A stretch of DNA of 64,000 bases from Panopea generosa (taxonomy: Eukaryota; Mollusca; Bivalvia; Adapedonta; Hiatellidae), in contig CM055895.1 of the NCBI GenBank assembly GCA_029582155.1, forward strand, positions 12,174,770 through 12,238,769, read 5' to 3'. The notes under the pieces are model-generated. The model had not been told where the DNA came from. It searched no databases and was given only the letters and a program-made list of their open reading frames with translations. Shown one piece after another: positions 24,440 through 38,400 of this stretch (its first letter is position 1; each line of letters begins with the position of its first letter). The translations under genes were made by a program, and so were the position numbers.

Positions 24440-24745
24440 TTCAGATTCTATATAGATTATGGATTGAACAATTTGAACATATGCCATTTGCACTAGGAGT
24501 TCAACAGGGACGAATCTTAGAACACTATTTTTTTAACGTATATCAATAATCTGCCACGTTTATGAAATATGCTAAGCACTTATATTTCTGTAAATAACAC
24601 AACTTTATCAACATTTAATTCTTCAATCAATGCTGTTGTTGCTGACTTATCTAATAGTATTACAAGTGATAATATTTTATGCGATTTAAAAGGTATACCT
24701 ATCAATGCTATAAAAACTAAAGGTTTGTATATTTTATGAAAAACA
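24440..24745 (+). pseudogene. Dead LINE reverse-transcriptase fragment
   Basis: Plus-strand frames read LGVQQGRILEHYFFNV, then after one frameshift YINNLP, then STYISVNNTTLSTFNSSINA and CDLKGIPINAIKTKGLYIL. These align in order with LINE RT motifs (GVPQGSxLGPLLFxxYINDLP, YADDTTL, NxxKTK). The catalytic YADD box now reads SVNN, so both metal-binding Asp residues are lost. Family resembles Jockey-type RT; this is inference from motifs. Confidence 0.65.
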
Positions 24746-24999
24746 ACGTTTTTACGTATACACGTAACCATCTGTTTATTTTAATATGGTGCCGTAAAAG
24801 TCAAATATTTACAAGATTTATTATCAAAATTGCTTGATGTTCCTTTAAACACAGCAAAACAACAACTTAAAACAATCTAAAAACAATCTTTGCAAAAGCA
24901 GGACCATAGCCACACTGAGGCAAACTGTGGCACTTGTCTCCTGTAGAATTTGTGGAGGTTCACATGTTTATTGGTGTTTTTGTAATACTAATAATGTTA

Positions 25000-27222
25000 T
25001 CCCCAAAATATGAATTACTCTTGCAAATATATGACATATCCTTCACATATACTATTTTCAGTATGAATGTATCATAATACCCTGCAAATACTCGTCTTAC
25101 AGTGTATTTCTAAGAGTTGATATGTACTGTTATGCCGGGGCTAAAACGCCACCAATGTGCAGATAACAGTGTAAAATATGGGTAACTGTATAAAATGTAG
25201 TTTGTGTTAATTTTGAACGGCTTAAAATGTCTCTGAAATATCAGACAAATGCAGGAAATGCATGCCAGAAGCTAAATATGTTTCGTGGCAGCATGCACCA
25301 ATGAACTTTATGAACTTCTTTGATGTTCTAAGTAAATTAGCAATGCAAATTAGCAACACTTTTATAATTGTAGCGTAAAGTAATATTGTTATCATTACAC
25401 AGACATTTGATAAGAAACCATTGGAAATATACAACAGGTGATAAACTGTATTTGAGTTGGAGCAGTGTAAAATCATACTTTATTTATCGTCCATATTGCT
25501 AATAACGTTGTCACGACCCTCTGGTAACGGCGCTAGCAGGTTTTCTTCTTTTTCAATCAGTAGTAAACTTAATGAGCCAACAATTGGACAATTTGATGTT
25601 TCCTTCACAATAACTGACTTAGCACGACACATGCATTGGCAACAAACAAACAGGCATTTGGTGCTGTGAGGCGTTTAATTATATCATGGAAATAGAAAAT
25701 GACCAATATTGTGTTCCAATTCTGAACAACATGAACATTACATTGTTCTTTACTACACATTTAAAACAGAAACGTACTTTCGAAGATAAATACGTATTTT
25801 ACTAAAAGGCATATACCTAATTACAATATAAATATAGTTTTATTGGATATATAGGTACATATTTGTACAGCCAGAATTAGGAACAAAACGTCAGCTGACT
25901 TTCACTTATTGCATACCTCTTATCTTATATATATATCAACATACACAACAATAAATATAAATGATGTTGTTTTAACTTGACATGTCGGAAAACTGAAAAA
26001 GCACACATCTCACGCAACAATGTCCATTCCAGTGTTCCCATAAGGGAATATATGACAAATACGAAATAATATAGTTTCGCCCCATTGGTGCAATAAGGCT
26101 CCAAGTGTCTTTTTATTTCAAATGCACCCTTTTGCACTAATGGGACGGTTTGTTATTAGGGAGTTATTGTAAAAGCGCGACAACTGCGAGTGGAAATGTT
26201 TGTGTTTCTGATATCGCGGTTACGGTCCGTGGATATGTTTACGTTAACACCGGTAAAAAAACCCATTTGAGCATGAGTTTATATGTCCCCTAACATGGCA
26301 CACCCCCCTGGCTAAGTATAAGAATAAATAAATACAGGATTATATCATACTGTTCGTATGACTTGTTAAGAAGTGAAGACATGTTGTAGAAGCAATTTAT
26401 TATTAAACACGCCAACGAGCTAGTCGAAAAACAAACAAATTCTTGACAGTGGACTGTTTAAAAGGTGTTTCGATTTTTAATGTTGTAAGATCGGCGTTAA
26501 TATCTCCTGTGATGTTGCTCCAACACGAGAACTGGTAGCATTCGTCTGCTGTTAACATTCCAATAACCGACTAAACATGGTCCCTGGTGGTTTGAGCCCA
26601 ATTTCTCTGACGATGGCCTATACAATGTGTATCCATTGTAGTCACGTGCTTTCTCTGACATTTCAAATCGAACATGTGTTGAGATGTCCATGCTTGTTGT
26701 GGGAGTCGTTCTGTTTTTATGAGTTTCTAGATTGAATGGTAGCCTTAAACAGAATATATCGGCATTATAAAATAATTTTCAAACACTTTTTTTTTTAAAA
26801 AAATACGCCATTTTTCCTAGTCTGTATGTAAATTGTGCTCCATTATAATTGTGAACATATTTCATTGCATAACTATTACGAGTAGGTACGTTCAACTACA
26901 CACTCTCAAATATCACATGTTCGTCAGCAGGTTAACAAAAAAAGGGAAACAGATATCAGGATTTTTTCAAAATTTTAAAATTGGGTAAAAACTTTTTTTT
27001 TTCCAAACATAATATTATATACTCACTGAGCTCGCATTGAAAAAAGGAGTTCTATTTAAACTAACTTTAAACTAATATATTGAACAGGGAACACGCCCCC
27101 AAGTTAGAATAATAGAATTCCTGTATGCTCCAAGTTTTTTTAAGACATTTAAACTTTTTTTCAAGACATGGACTCCCTTATAAATACTAACCATTAACAT
27201 ACTTGACAAAAACCTTCCTTAA
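25000..27222. other. Intergenic DNA between the two genes
   Basis: No exon could be placed with confidence. Short open frames (for example 26497-26691 minus and 25925-26137 minus) have no recognised motif or splice context. Confidence 0.4.
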
Positions 27223-27249
27223 CTAATCAATCAATCAATCAATCAATCG
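27223..27249. repeat. (AATC)n microsatellite
   Basis: About six tandem AATC units, 67 bp past the stop codon of the PLP-enzyme gene and therefore possibly in its 3' UTR. Confidence 0.8.
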
Positions 27250-27315
27250 ACAAAAGGTGTTGTGACGTGATACCGAAATATATCGTATAAACTGCTGATG
27301 AAGCTATTATTCTTA

Positions 27316-27552
27316 CTAAAGGACACTTTTAGAAATTATTTCGAACCTGTAGTTTCTGCCGTCTAATGACTGTTCGTGTTTCCCTTCTGTAAATAACACA
27401 GTTGCTTCGAAAGGTGTGAGGAACCATTTCAGGTGCCACAAGTCGGTTGGTAAGAGATCTTGTAATGTACGAGAAGCATTGTCCATGGTAATGTCGTCTG
27501 CAGGTTGCTTTCTGGCACGACGAAGTATTGCTTCTGCGTGATTGAAGACGTC
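27316..27552 (-). CDS. PLP enzyme exon 19 (C-terminus)
   Basis: Acceptor TTAATTTCAG, stop TAG at 27316-27318. Encodes 78 residues: DVFNHAEAILRRARKQP, then TDLWHLKWFLTPFEATVLFT and a short tail ending ISKSVL. Confidence 0.87.
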   Translation of the reverse strand, partial: DVFNHAEAILRRARKQPADDITMDNASRTLQDLLPTDLWHLKWFLTPFEATVLFTEGKHEQSLDGRNYRFEIISKSVL

Positions 27553-29471
27553 CTGAAATTAAATTGATGAAATAAAAAATATAAACATCTTCAACTCAAA
27601 TGAAATCAAATGGCGAACAAATTGACAGCCCATTTAATTAAAACCTTTTGCCAAAAGAGTTGCTTAACATCTTTATGTTTACAGACATAAAACACAAATA
27701 ACTAAAAACATAATAATATAGCTTAACCCTTTATTTCATATAGGCGCCTTTGGACACCACTAATATTGAAAGCATTAATTCACCACGTATCAGCAATGGG
27801 TGAACTTTGTTTATATTAACTGACAGAGTGGAAAACAGTGCAGGAAGTGTTCAGATTGCTCGTTACGATCAATCTGAACTCTCCCTGCACTGTTTTCTAA
27901 GACCTTCTGTGATTGGTGCGTGAAAACGCGTATCTATGAAGTAAAGGCTTAACAAATGTAGGTTTGGGAATGAGACTAATTATTTACCCTTTTACATTTC
28001 ATATGATAAATTTTATTATTTATTATCATTCAGAGTTCTCCGTGGCGCCGTCCCAATATCATTTACCTACCACCGATAAGGTCGTTGGTTCGAGTCCCGC
28101 TCCAAAAGCTTTATGTGAGAAAGTTTGCTAGTTACTTGCGGAAGGAAGGTGGTTCTTCTCAGTTTCTCCACCAGTAAAACTGGATATGCCATATATAACC
28201 TGAAATGTGTTGAAAATGGCGTTGAACCTCATTAAAAAATAAATATATTTTTATCATTTAAATTAAATAAATTACAAATGTATGTTTGATAGCTTCACCT
28301 GAGTACCTTATAAGATAATCGGTTCTTTTGGGAACCTGATTCTGATGCCATCTTGTTTTTGGTAAATGATAAATCTGCCAGCGTCAGTAGAGATTCGCCC
28401 GCCATAACGTTTGAGATACATTTCCATGATCCATTGTTTATGTCAAATGTATACTGTCAAATATTTACAAATGTAAGAAAATACTAATACTAGATAATAA
28501 TATCATCTGTGTTTCAATATAATTGAAAACATTAACAGTATCATTTAAATGTTAAACCTCAGGTGCGCTCAAAATTAAAAATGAAATCAACAAGTCAGGT
28601 TCACTTCATTTAGTTACAGTGATACCAGTACTACAAGCAAAACCAACAATGGGTTTAATATTTCACAAAGATAATCCCTGTTCTTAGCTCTCTAGTGTGG
28701 TATGCAGTAACTTAAACACAATTGATAATATCAATGTCATCCTCATCAACGGTATTGTGTACGTCGTAATCTGATGTGATATAAAAGTATCCACTCTTGT
28801 TGAAAGAGTAGAGTGTTTGAAATGATTAATACTAAATTCTTACTGTGTTGTCACATCCCCTTTAGGACGGTATCGGCAATTTTGAACAAGTGCTCTCTGT
28901 TTTTATCAAAGAGTTATAATAGTTGTCATACAAACACATCTTTGTTAAGTCATAATCTGTCCAAGGCATTGTTTTATCTGGACATTTTGACGAATACATA
29001 GTTGTTTTAAAATAAATAAACGTATTATGTCTGAGATACTCTGGTAGAGAATTTTTCTTTCCATACATCCAATTAAACATGTTATGATAAGCCAGATGCA
29101 AACGATGTAGGGGAAAGTAAAAAAAAAATCTGCATTATTTGAAAGGTGTCTGGCGAACACGTTTCACGACAGGAGCAACAGGCTTGCCTTTGTCTCTCCC
29201 TACAACGCAATGTTAGACGCGCGCGGATTACCCCCGAATACAATAGATAAGTGCTGACCTGTTTATTTATTGAAAAGTTTATTTGTTAAAATAGCTCAAA
29301 TAACGAATAAATTGCAAAATGGTCGGGCTACAAGTCTTAACATTAGTTACAGCCCTCTCCAGTGCGTCAAAATGCACATACAAATTAAAGTGTCGATATG
29401 TTTGAAATACAAACAAACACATATACTTTCGAACAAGCATATCCCTTTCTTCCATACGCATTCAAGCACGC

Positions 29472-29564
<93 letters not shown>

Positions 29565-32293
29565 GTAATATATATTCTGCTTGAATTTTAGTGAGTATAA
29601 TAATGTTTTAAAGAAAAACAAAGTAAATAAACATATCAATAAACTATAGAAAAAGAGAATTAAAAAATGACTATAAAGAAATAAATAGAAGATATATTAT
29701 TGTGCTGATCTGTTCATATTTATGAGGAGGCTATTAATAGTTAGAGTGATGCATCGATTATATCGCTTGCGATATGACATATACACAAATTTAAAAATTA
29801 CAGTATACTTAACCCTATACTGTTTATATCTATTTTTTTCCCTCTTCAAATTTACAGCTTATGCCTTCATCAGAAAAAAATCACACTAAGCCACACTCAT
29901 TTGGTAAAATAAACTACAGGTAGGAAATCAATTGTATTATTTTTCTGATGAAGGCATCAGCCGAAATTTTGAACTGAGTTAAACATAGACATTCTTAAAT
30001 AAATATTAACCATTTTTTTCATTGAAAACTTAAATGTAATGGTTATTCGTGTATACAGATTGCAGAAGTTTCTTACAAATACCAATCACATTATTATCAG
30101 ACAAAAGTTGCTGAATAAATAAATAACATGTCTATTCGGACGACATTTATACACAAATGTTAATATAACCAGTTTATGGCAGTTATAATATTAAAAGTAC
30201 CGAATGATGTTAAAATATATGAATGTTTGAATAGTTGATCATTGTAACGTGAAAAACAGTTATATTAAAACTATTTATTACAATTATGGTATAAATACCA
30301 GTATTATTCATGGAGAAGAACTTTAGAAAATATTTTTAGAAGATTTTAACTTTCGTCCCAATCCATATTTATACTTGAGCTGATTTGAATGTATGTAAAT
30401 TTGACTAAATGAATATGTTTAAACCAATATCATTATTGATTAATTTTCAGAATAGTTAATATATCAAGTTTGTATTTATATAAGTTATCTATATTTTGTA
30501 AACATACCTGGGGAAGGAGTGCCCATCCGTATTTTGTCACCATGTCTACCGCCTTTAGAACAAAGTCTATAGTTGCATCGTCATAAAAGTAGGCTAGGTT
30601 TATTCTGGTGAATCCCGGTCTAAGACAGAATGGTAGCATACTCGTTTTAGGGGGATACATACTAGAATTAACTAATAACGGTATGGAAAACCCTGAATAA
30701 AGTTAAAATGTCATATATTTATCAATATGCCAATAATAGCTAGTAACGAGAATATATGTATTTATACTTTTTTAAAGAACCCACACTGTAAATTATCGAG
30801 TCAAATGAACTTATTGCTTGGGAAGTTTTTTTATTTTGTGAACACACTTTATAGAGTATAACTATAAATTACGAGTAGTGTAGACTGTTTTAATTGACTG
30901 TCCAAAGGAATTAGGTATAAAGGTTACATAAGGCAGGGGTTCGTTGTATACAACCAACGGATTTAGAACTTTTCTCATTGATTCAAACATTTATATATAA
31001 TTGTGTGTTTACCTGAACAGTATTTATATGACATATTTTGTTCACACGCAATACTACTAATCGCTTGTGAGAATATGTTATAGAATTTGATATTGCATAT
31101 TCAGACCAATTATTATATAGTAAAACTTGTTGGGATGAAAATTGTAGTCGCATAACACAGCGAAACTTTATATATAAAACACTCTGCTGAAATATGCGCT
31201 CTAAACAATAGATACTCACTTCATAATCTCCATTGGAACATGTGGTGTGCTGTCTTTTGTCCTACACAAAGTATAATACTAGTAGAATTGAATATTTGAA
31301 TAATGGCACATAAAATTTTCAAGCATTATTGTGTGAAAATGTGCTATTTTGTCTGTTAGTATTCAGTAAGTACATATACCAAATCATTTTAAGTTAATGC
31401 GTAATATACAGTTATTAAAAAAGATTATACGATTTTATTGAATATATTAGGCATGGTGCATGTATTACGTAATTGGTATGCTTATGTGTGTAAGCGATAT
31501 GATGATGATTTTTGTATGATGCTTAGCGTTGCTTTCAATTTATCAGCCGTATCTCGACGAATCAGCCGTATATCGACGTATCAGCCGTATATCGACGTTT
31601 CAGCCGTATCTCGACGTATCAGCCGTATCTCGACGGTAGTCTAAGCGCTGCCATACTGGGGCATCATACCGCTGACACATGGAAGCTTCTTGTATCAGTT
31701 TTATTGATTGATTGATTGATTGATTGTTTGAAATTTAGCGCCATTTATGCCATCGAGGGCAAACAGACAATCAGTTTACCTAACCACTGTTTCCTGGGAT
31801 CCTGGAAGGTTAACCAATACTTAAGCACACCCTATCTCCGCAAGTCACTGATATCTTTCCCACTTGCATTAGCGATGAGAGACGATTGATAATTAGACGC
31901 AATGTCGTATATAAAACATCACGGAGATTGTTGCCGAGCGGGGATTTGAACTCACGACCCCTGGATTGACAGTCACACGCGCTAACGACTGATCTAACTT
32001 AGTCGGGCCCGGCAGTACTAGTTTTAAGTCTTTTAAGTCCCCCCTTGGGATTAAACCCGCGACCCTCCGTATGCGGCAAGACATGTGGTAAGTCTAATGC
32101 TTAGTAAGTATATACCATGTTTATATTAGTAATTCTATTGTAACTATTGCTCATATATTAATTGTATGAAACACAGTGTTTATGTTTTGTTTCATATTAG
32201 TTGCCTCGTTAGTACGTGTCATATGCATTATCATTTTCATGTTTACAAATCGAAACATATTAAGTTAAACATGTAAGTCATACCTTAGTTATC

Positions 32294-32341
<48 letters not shown>

Positions 32342-32428
32342 CGAAGATGACAAATAAGTTAAGTTAAACAAATGTATATTTAATTTTTTTTATTATGACG
32401 ATATATGTATTTTTCCAATCGGTTATTG

Positions 32429-32496
<68 letters not shown>

Positions 32497-35400
32497 TGTC
32501 ATATTGTCATATTCATTAATAACAGTGAATGTTTATATATTGAAAAGAAAATATGTAAGAAGATATTAAATAGATTACCATTTATTATCAGTCACTTGTG
32601 AGTTATCGACGAGAAATCCTAAATAGTTTTCCACCATGGTGTCTGTCATGCCTAGTAAATCCTATGCAAGAAAGATGATCCAGTTTACAACTTTTTCATA
32701 ATCATTTGTTTAAATCTTCTGTCTTCATTACTTCGGAAAAGACATCATTAAAATAATAAAGCAATAATAAAATAAAATAAAATCAAGATATAATACTATA
32801 CATACTTATTGTATTTGTATTATATATTATTAAACCATCTCACCCGAGGGGTCATAATTACACGCAGGGACGAGTCTCTGCCGAGGTCCCTGCATGCTAT
32901 GGTACACGAATATACTAAAGAAACACATATGTTATTAGCATATACTTTTCTGTATTTTGATTTCAACAGTATAACGGGGAATAAATATAATTGTATTTAC
33001 ACCGTCTACTTTTATGATGTGAAAACGGGAAAGAACGAGGTTGTCTGCAGCGTCTAGTCTCCCTAGTGGCGTACCTTGCTACAGTCTGGTGTTTAAGGTT
33101 CTAAAAAGAACCATTTGACGCTGGAAAAATACATTGCTAGGAAATGAGTAAATATTGGATGATTTCGTTTCTAATAAAATTTATATTGGTAACTTTGGCA
33201 ATATGGCCGATTGAAAATATGTTATATCAAATAAGTTTTGCCAGATTTTCATGTTTATTTCTTGAGTATCTTTCGAGAATTAAGGTTTCAAAAAATAACC
33301 TGTTGAGGATAAAACCGCACTTTTTGTCTATATTGATCAGTTTTGAATGCGATTTTAAGCATTTTATTGGACGTAATTTTTCTTTTAACCGTTACCAATT
33401 TGAGGTTTAGGTACTAGTTTTATGACACAAATAACATAGATATCAATACAGAACTTAAAGTATCATGAGAGAGTACACCCATAAAGCGTGGACGTTTCGT
33501 AGTGTGTGTGAATCTAACGTGACACCGGTTCAAGGCGGCGATTTCAGTTATGTCTGTCAGTGTGTATTGTGGTCTGTATATTGTTCTCATTATAATCATT
33601 ATGTATATTTATCAAGTTTATGCAGCTTTAATGACTAATTTGTGTTGACTGTTGCGTTTGAAAGCAGCGTCTCCGATCGGTCGTATATTTACTTATATGT
33701 TTATTCAGTAAATAAACTCAGTTTGTGTTATTTTACTTACCTGTGCATAGGGACCAGCACAGGCACAGCCTCCGCGGGCCTGTATACCAAACAGGTCACT
33801 GAGTAGTGTGGATATGAAGTTATGATGAATCAGTCTTCCGGAATCTGGATGTTTTGTCAGAAAGGAAAATATGGGGAGTCGCTTAGCCGTGTGGTTCCCC
33901 AATATGTAGATACATGGATTGTTCTCCCAAATTTCAAATGCTTTTCTGTTCAAGTAGAAAGATAAAGATTGCGTTATACAGATTACATATAACTCCCCTG
34001 TCTAACGATGAAAGTAGGTAGGTAGGTAGGTAGGTATCTTATTAAAGTGACATGTGCATTAACAAATCAATCAGTAAAAAGCATATAAACAATTAATGAG
34101 AAAGAAGCACCTGGCCCGATGGGCCTATAAGTCACTATCGACAATACAAAGTATCAAATTTAAATCATGATACAAACAGTTATGACGATATTAAATGCAA
34201 ATAAATATACTAAATGGTTATACAATATATAATTTTTTATAATACTGAATAAACGAATATTACTTTTACATCATATGTTGTCTTTATTTCGATTAACTAT
34301 TTTCATTTTCATTTTCTTTGCCATTCACGAAGAAGAGTGTGATACATCGGTATTCTTCAATTATTATCCGTTCACGGTATAAGTGGTCATGCGCCAGTTA
34401 AATGACGTTACTTATAATAATAACCCCTCGTATGTTAGCGAAGTGCAATAACCTCCAAATATCATTTAATGATCATGAGGATTTTAAAATAACTTTGTGA
34501 GTTAAATACCCAAATATATTAGGTAGACAAATCAAACAGGTTACAAAGCAAACATGTCGCGCGGTATAATTATCAACACTTTTCATCCTGAATTTGGATA
34601 CATTTGTGTTTTTTAAGTGCTTATACCTTAGACAAATCTCTCTCGAAGTCTTCCTGGGTATAAATAGTACTAAGTATATTCGGATAAAGTGTTTTCTCAA
34701 GAACACGGCACACGGACACATAGCCGTGGCAAAAGATTGAGCTAGTTTTATACGGGGACAAATAAAACAATTTCCAAGGGTCATAAATCGCTATCAAGTC
34801 CATGAAGAGAAATATTATCTACCGATTATTTACTGTATGATACTACATTTTTGTTGTATACTAATAATAAGCAAGTGTTTCCATACCTGCATGTACCTCT
34901 AACAGGTATTACAAGAACATTAAACATTGTTTTTAAATTTCTACTGATAAAATAAGAACATGTTAAAACGTGTTGTTAATATAGTGCAAGAAATGCGACG
35001 ATACAATAATAACAGTCCAGAATATAACATAGTAGGCCATCCAATCACAGGAAAAAAAATTTTGATGGCAAATTTGAGTAGAATTTGGCATCCATGCTTA
35101 ATGTCTTCCTTGGTATGTATACAAACCTGTGAGGGTGGATGCCAATCATGAAATCGCCTCATAATCTCAAAATTAGGTCATAGCTCAACTGGGTGCAGTA
35201 ATTGATATATAGAATTAAGGAAACTGTCTTGTTAAAATATTTATTTATTTATTGAACTGAAAACTATAAAAATATGTCTGTTGTAAGCAACTACAAGGAA
35301 AATGAAAAAAATATGTTAAAAATTGTGTTGTCAAATTGAGGTCAAAGGTAAAAAAGTGGGTAAAATTTATGAATTTTGAATTTCTTGTGAAATGCAAGCT

Positions 35401-38400
35401 TCCAATTATTAAGAACAGGCAAATATTTTAAATCAAATGAAGTGAATACATAAGCAAACCTTATGAGAAATTAAGCATATTAAAATAGAAGGAAAGAGCT
35501 TCATGAGGTCACAATAGAAGTCGGACAAAACTATTAGTGGTATAGAAATAGTTAATATTCTCTGATATTGCTCAACAAAGAAAGCTAATGATCTATAGTA
35601 ATTTTAATATACACTAGTATACTAGTAAATACGTTGTAATATAATAAGGATATTTGTTAGAATGCAGAGAGTAACTATTCGGATAGCGTGTATTCCAAAA
35701 GCCTGAATCATAGTGTGCCTATCAATGACTATGTATCATTGCAGTGAAGAATTGGGAAAGTCATCAAGTTGAAATCACTTCATATTCAGAGACATTCAAT
35801 AATTCAGTCTTTGTGGTAGAATTCCTAAATCATACAACCCTAGCAACTGCAGAGGTACCAAGGACAACTTGTGTTTCAGCACAAAACCAATTTCTACATT
35901 TCAGCTAGCATTTACAGCTGACAAAGATGTTTAAACATTTAAATGTTTGATAGACTCTGAAGTAGTTTTCTGTCATCTTTAACAACCTGAACTTTCTGCA
36001 TGTTTGCAACATCATATATCATTGCAAATGTTTTGTTTTTTTCTTCAAAGGATCATACTCAGAAAATGTCAAAAGTATCCATTTGTTTGATAAAAACTTG
36101 AACATCAACCTCATTAAGAGCAGTTCCTAAAGGCAGACAATCGTTTTGTGTGATTCCTTTTTTCCTATTGTTCATGTTACAAATGTGTTCATCCAGCTTG
36201 TTGCTTGTTCAGTGTTCAGTGATTTTGCTCCTTTTGACTATAAAAATCCTATCTTTAAATTTCCCACACATATCTGGTGCTGTCTTGCGAGAGACTTCAT
36301 ATCGTAAGTAAACAGGTCTCGATTGACCAATATGATTTGAAATTTCTTCAAATATATTTATAACAGTAGTAAATGTGTTCAGTTCATCTAAATAGGATTG
36401 TAGTATTGGAAGCATTCCTATAGTTGTCATTGGCAGTATATCTGGACTGCTTAATTCATTGTAAGCTCTCCAAGTCGGAACTGTTTGCATATCATTTTGA
36501 CTATTTTGCTAAAAATCTATTCAAATATTCTGAATATATGCTATTTAACGTGTTTCATAATTGTTTTGGGTCAGTAGCTTTTTTGACGTCTTCATAGAAC
36601 GATCTTCATATTTGCTTGGAACAGTCTGATTTAATACCCGCTTCCTTGTAATATAGCTACTCCAGTCGCCACCAATAAACACCGGAGCTAAATCCTCATA
36701 ATTCTGTCATTACTGTATCATCTTTGATAGTATCCTCATACTTCACAATTTGTTTTTTAAACTGAGACAGACATTTTAGAATGTTTTTTACTTCGGACAC
36801 AAGAAGTTCATTTACAGACGCAATACATATTCTTGAAAAATATCATTCTTATACAGTGTAACTGTTTTATATCTTCCGACTGAAATAAAATACAACAACT
36901 CGAATCAGTTGGTAATATTTTGCTAAAGTTGCTGAACGGACAGGAGCATCTTTCAACTCTTCTTCGATACTACTAGTAGAAAGTCCAGGAGATCCCATTT
37001 TTCTTTTAAGTTTATTAATTTTGTTTTTGGAAGTGAAAACACTATAACAAATTTTATGCCATAACAAGTTTCAATCAAGTGTCACGATCAAAACTGTCAT
37101 TTCTGTCAAGAACTTCTATACTGGAAGTAACAAGTAATTTTCTTCGAATCTCAGATTCTTTGCGTGGCATCTTAATATATGGTAGGACAAGTTTTACTAG
37201 TTTTGCGTACAATTAAGGTAATTTGATTACATCATAACATAAACTCTCTTTATTTTAAATTTACTTTTAATCTAAGGTATATATATTCGTAATTGTTATT
37301 TTTCCTTAAATCGCATTTCAATTGGAAAAGAATACATGATAAAAAAATATGCACCAGTGTATTACCGTATTGTGAAGAACACACGGACGTCCAAGCGAAC
37401 ACTTAACTTTTAGAGTTAATTTTAGTATTTATCTTCAAAGATATTATGTATAAAATTCAAGGTTAATAACAAATTGCAGATTTGCAATAAACAACAACTA
37501 CTGAAATTGTCTACATTCTAAATGTACTTATTGAACTTTCGACTCGTATAAAAACAAGCAGAAAGACAGACATGCTTCAATATCCTTTAAATAGATGCTC
37601 CATTGTCCTTTACACTGTTTCATTATTAACTATAACGATCACAACTATCATAATGTATATGAATTCTACAGTTTGATGAGCACAGCCAATTCTGACAAGA
37701 TAATCAAACTGGCAAAGTTTGTATTTGAGTGTTTAATAAAAGAACTCTTTACCTCCAATCTTAAAACAAAATTTCTTAAAACATAATGACTTGAATTAAA
37801 TCTCGAAATTGTGTATTACTTTTTTCTTTTTTTCAATATTTGAAATTAGATAGACACTAACATTGACCACGAACAAAACAACAGAACAGTCAATATATTA
37901 AATATATATATATATATATAAATAAATATATTGCATTCATTTTATCAAAACTGTATTGAAATTATAATGTTCGTATTATGAATGTTTATTTGTTAGCTTC
38001 CACGTTTACCATGTGTTTACAAATGTATTATGGGCCGGAGGCCTACATTACTCAAATAAAATATTGTTTATTTGTCTATATTGTCTAATAGTCAATTAAC
38101 AACATGTCATTACAGAAAAAAATTATAAAACAACATAATTGTAACATTAGTGACAATAATTTATGTACAATACTGTTTTGTTAATTTTTTTGCATCTGAT
38201 TGACCTTTGACCTCAACCATGACCTTAAAACGCAATTTCATGAGTGGCATCCATCATCACACGATGCTATACATATTGGGGAATAATGTTATGGTACTTA
38301 AACAATTCTACTAAAAATTGCCATCAAAAGTTAAAATAAGGGTCAATTTGCTTTTTGGATGGCCTACTAACATGACCGTCATGTTGCGTCATAAATACCA

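Larger units (their letters stand above)
35032..38367 (-). mobile_element. Decayed DNA transposon with long inverted ends, 3.3 kb
   Basis: The left end starts GTAGGCCATCCAA (35032) and the right end, on the minus strand, also starts GTAGGCCATCCAA (38367); both are flanked by TA. Similarity continues inward: TTTTGATGGCAA, GAGTAGAATT / TAGTAGAATT, GGATGCCAATCATGAAAT versus GGATGCCACTCATGAAAT, and GAGGTCAAAGGT. Between them lies a broken minus-strand gene (35800-37169). It sits in the intron between exons 13 and 14 of the PLP-enzyme gene. TA flanks could mean a Tc1/mariner-type target site, but the class is not settled. Confidence 0.65.

Noticed and set aside
26497..26691. Minus-strand frame as a possible exon of another gene
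   Set aside because: The translation looks reasonable but no acceptor/donor pair or family could be assigned.
29270..29584. Open frames across the CT/CA microsatellite
   Set aside because: Entirely explained by dinucleotide runs.
33144..33410. 88-codon plus-strand frame
   Set aside because: AT-rich, hydrophobic by composition, inside an intron of the minus-strand gene, with no motif.
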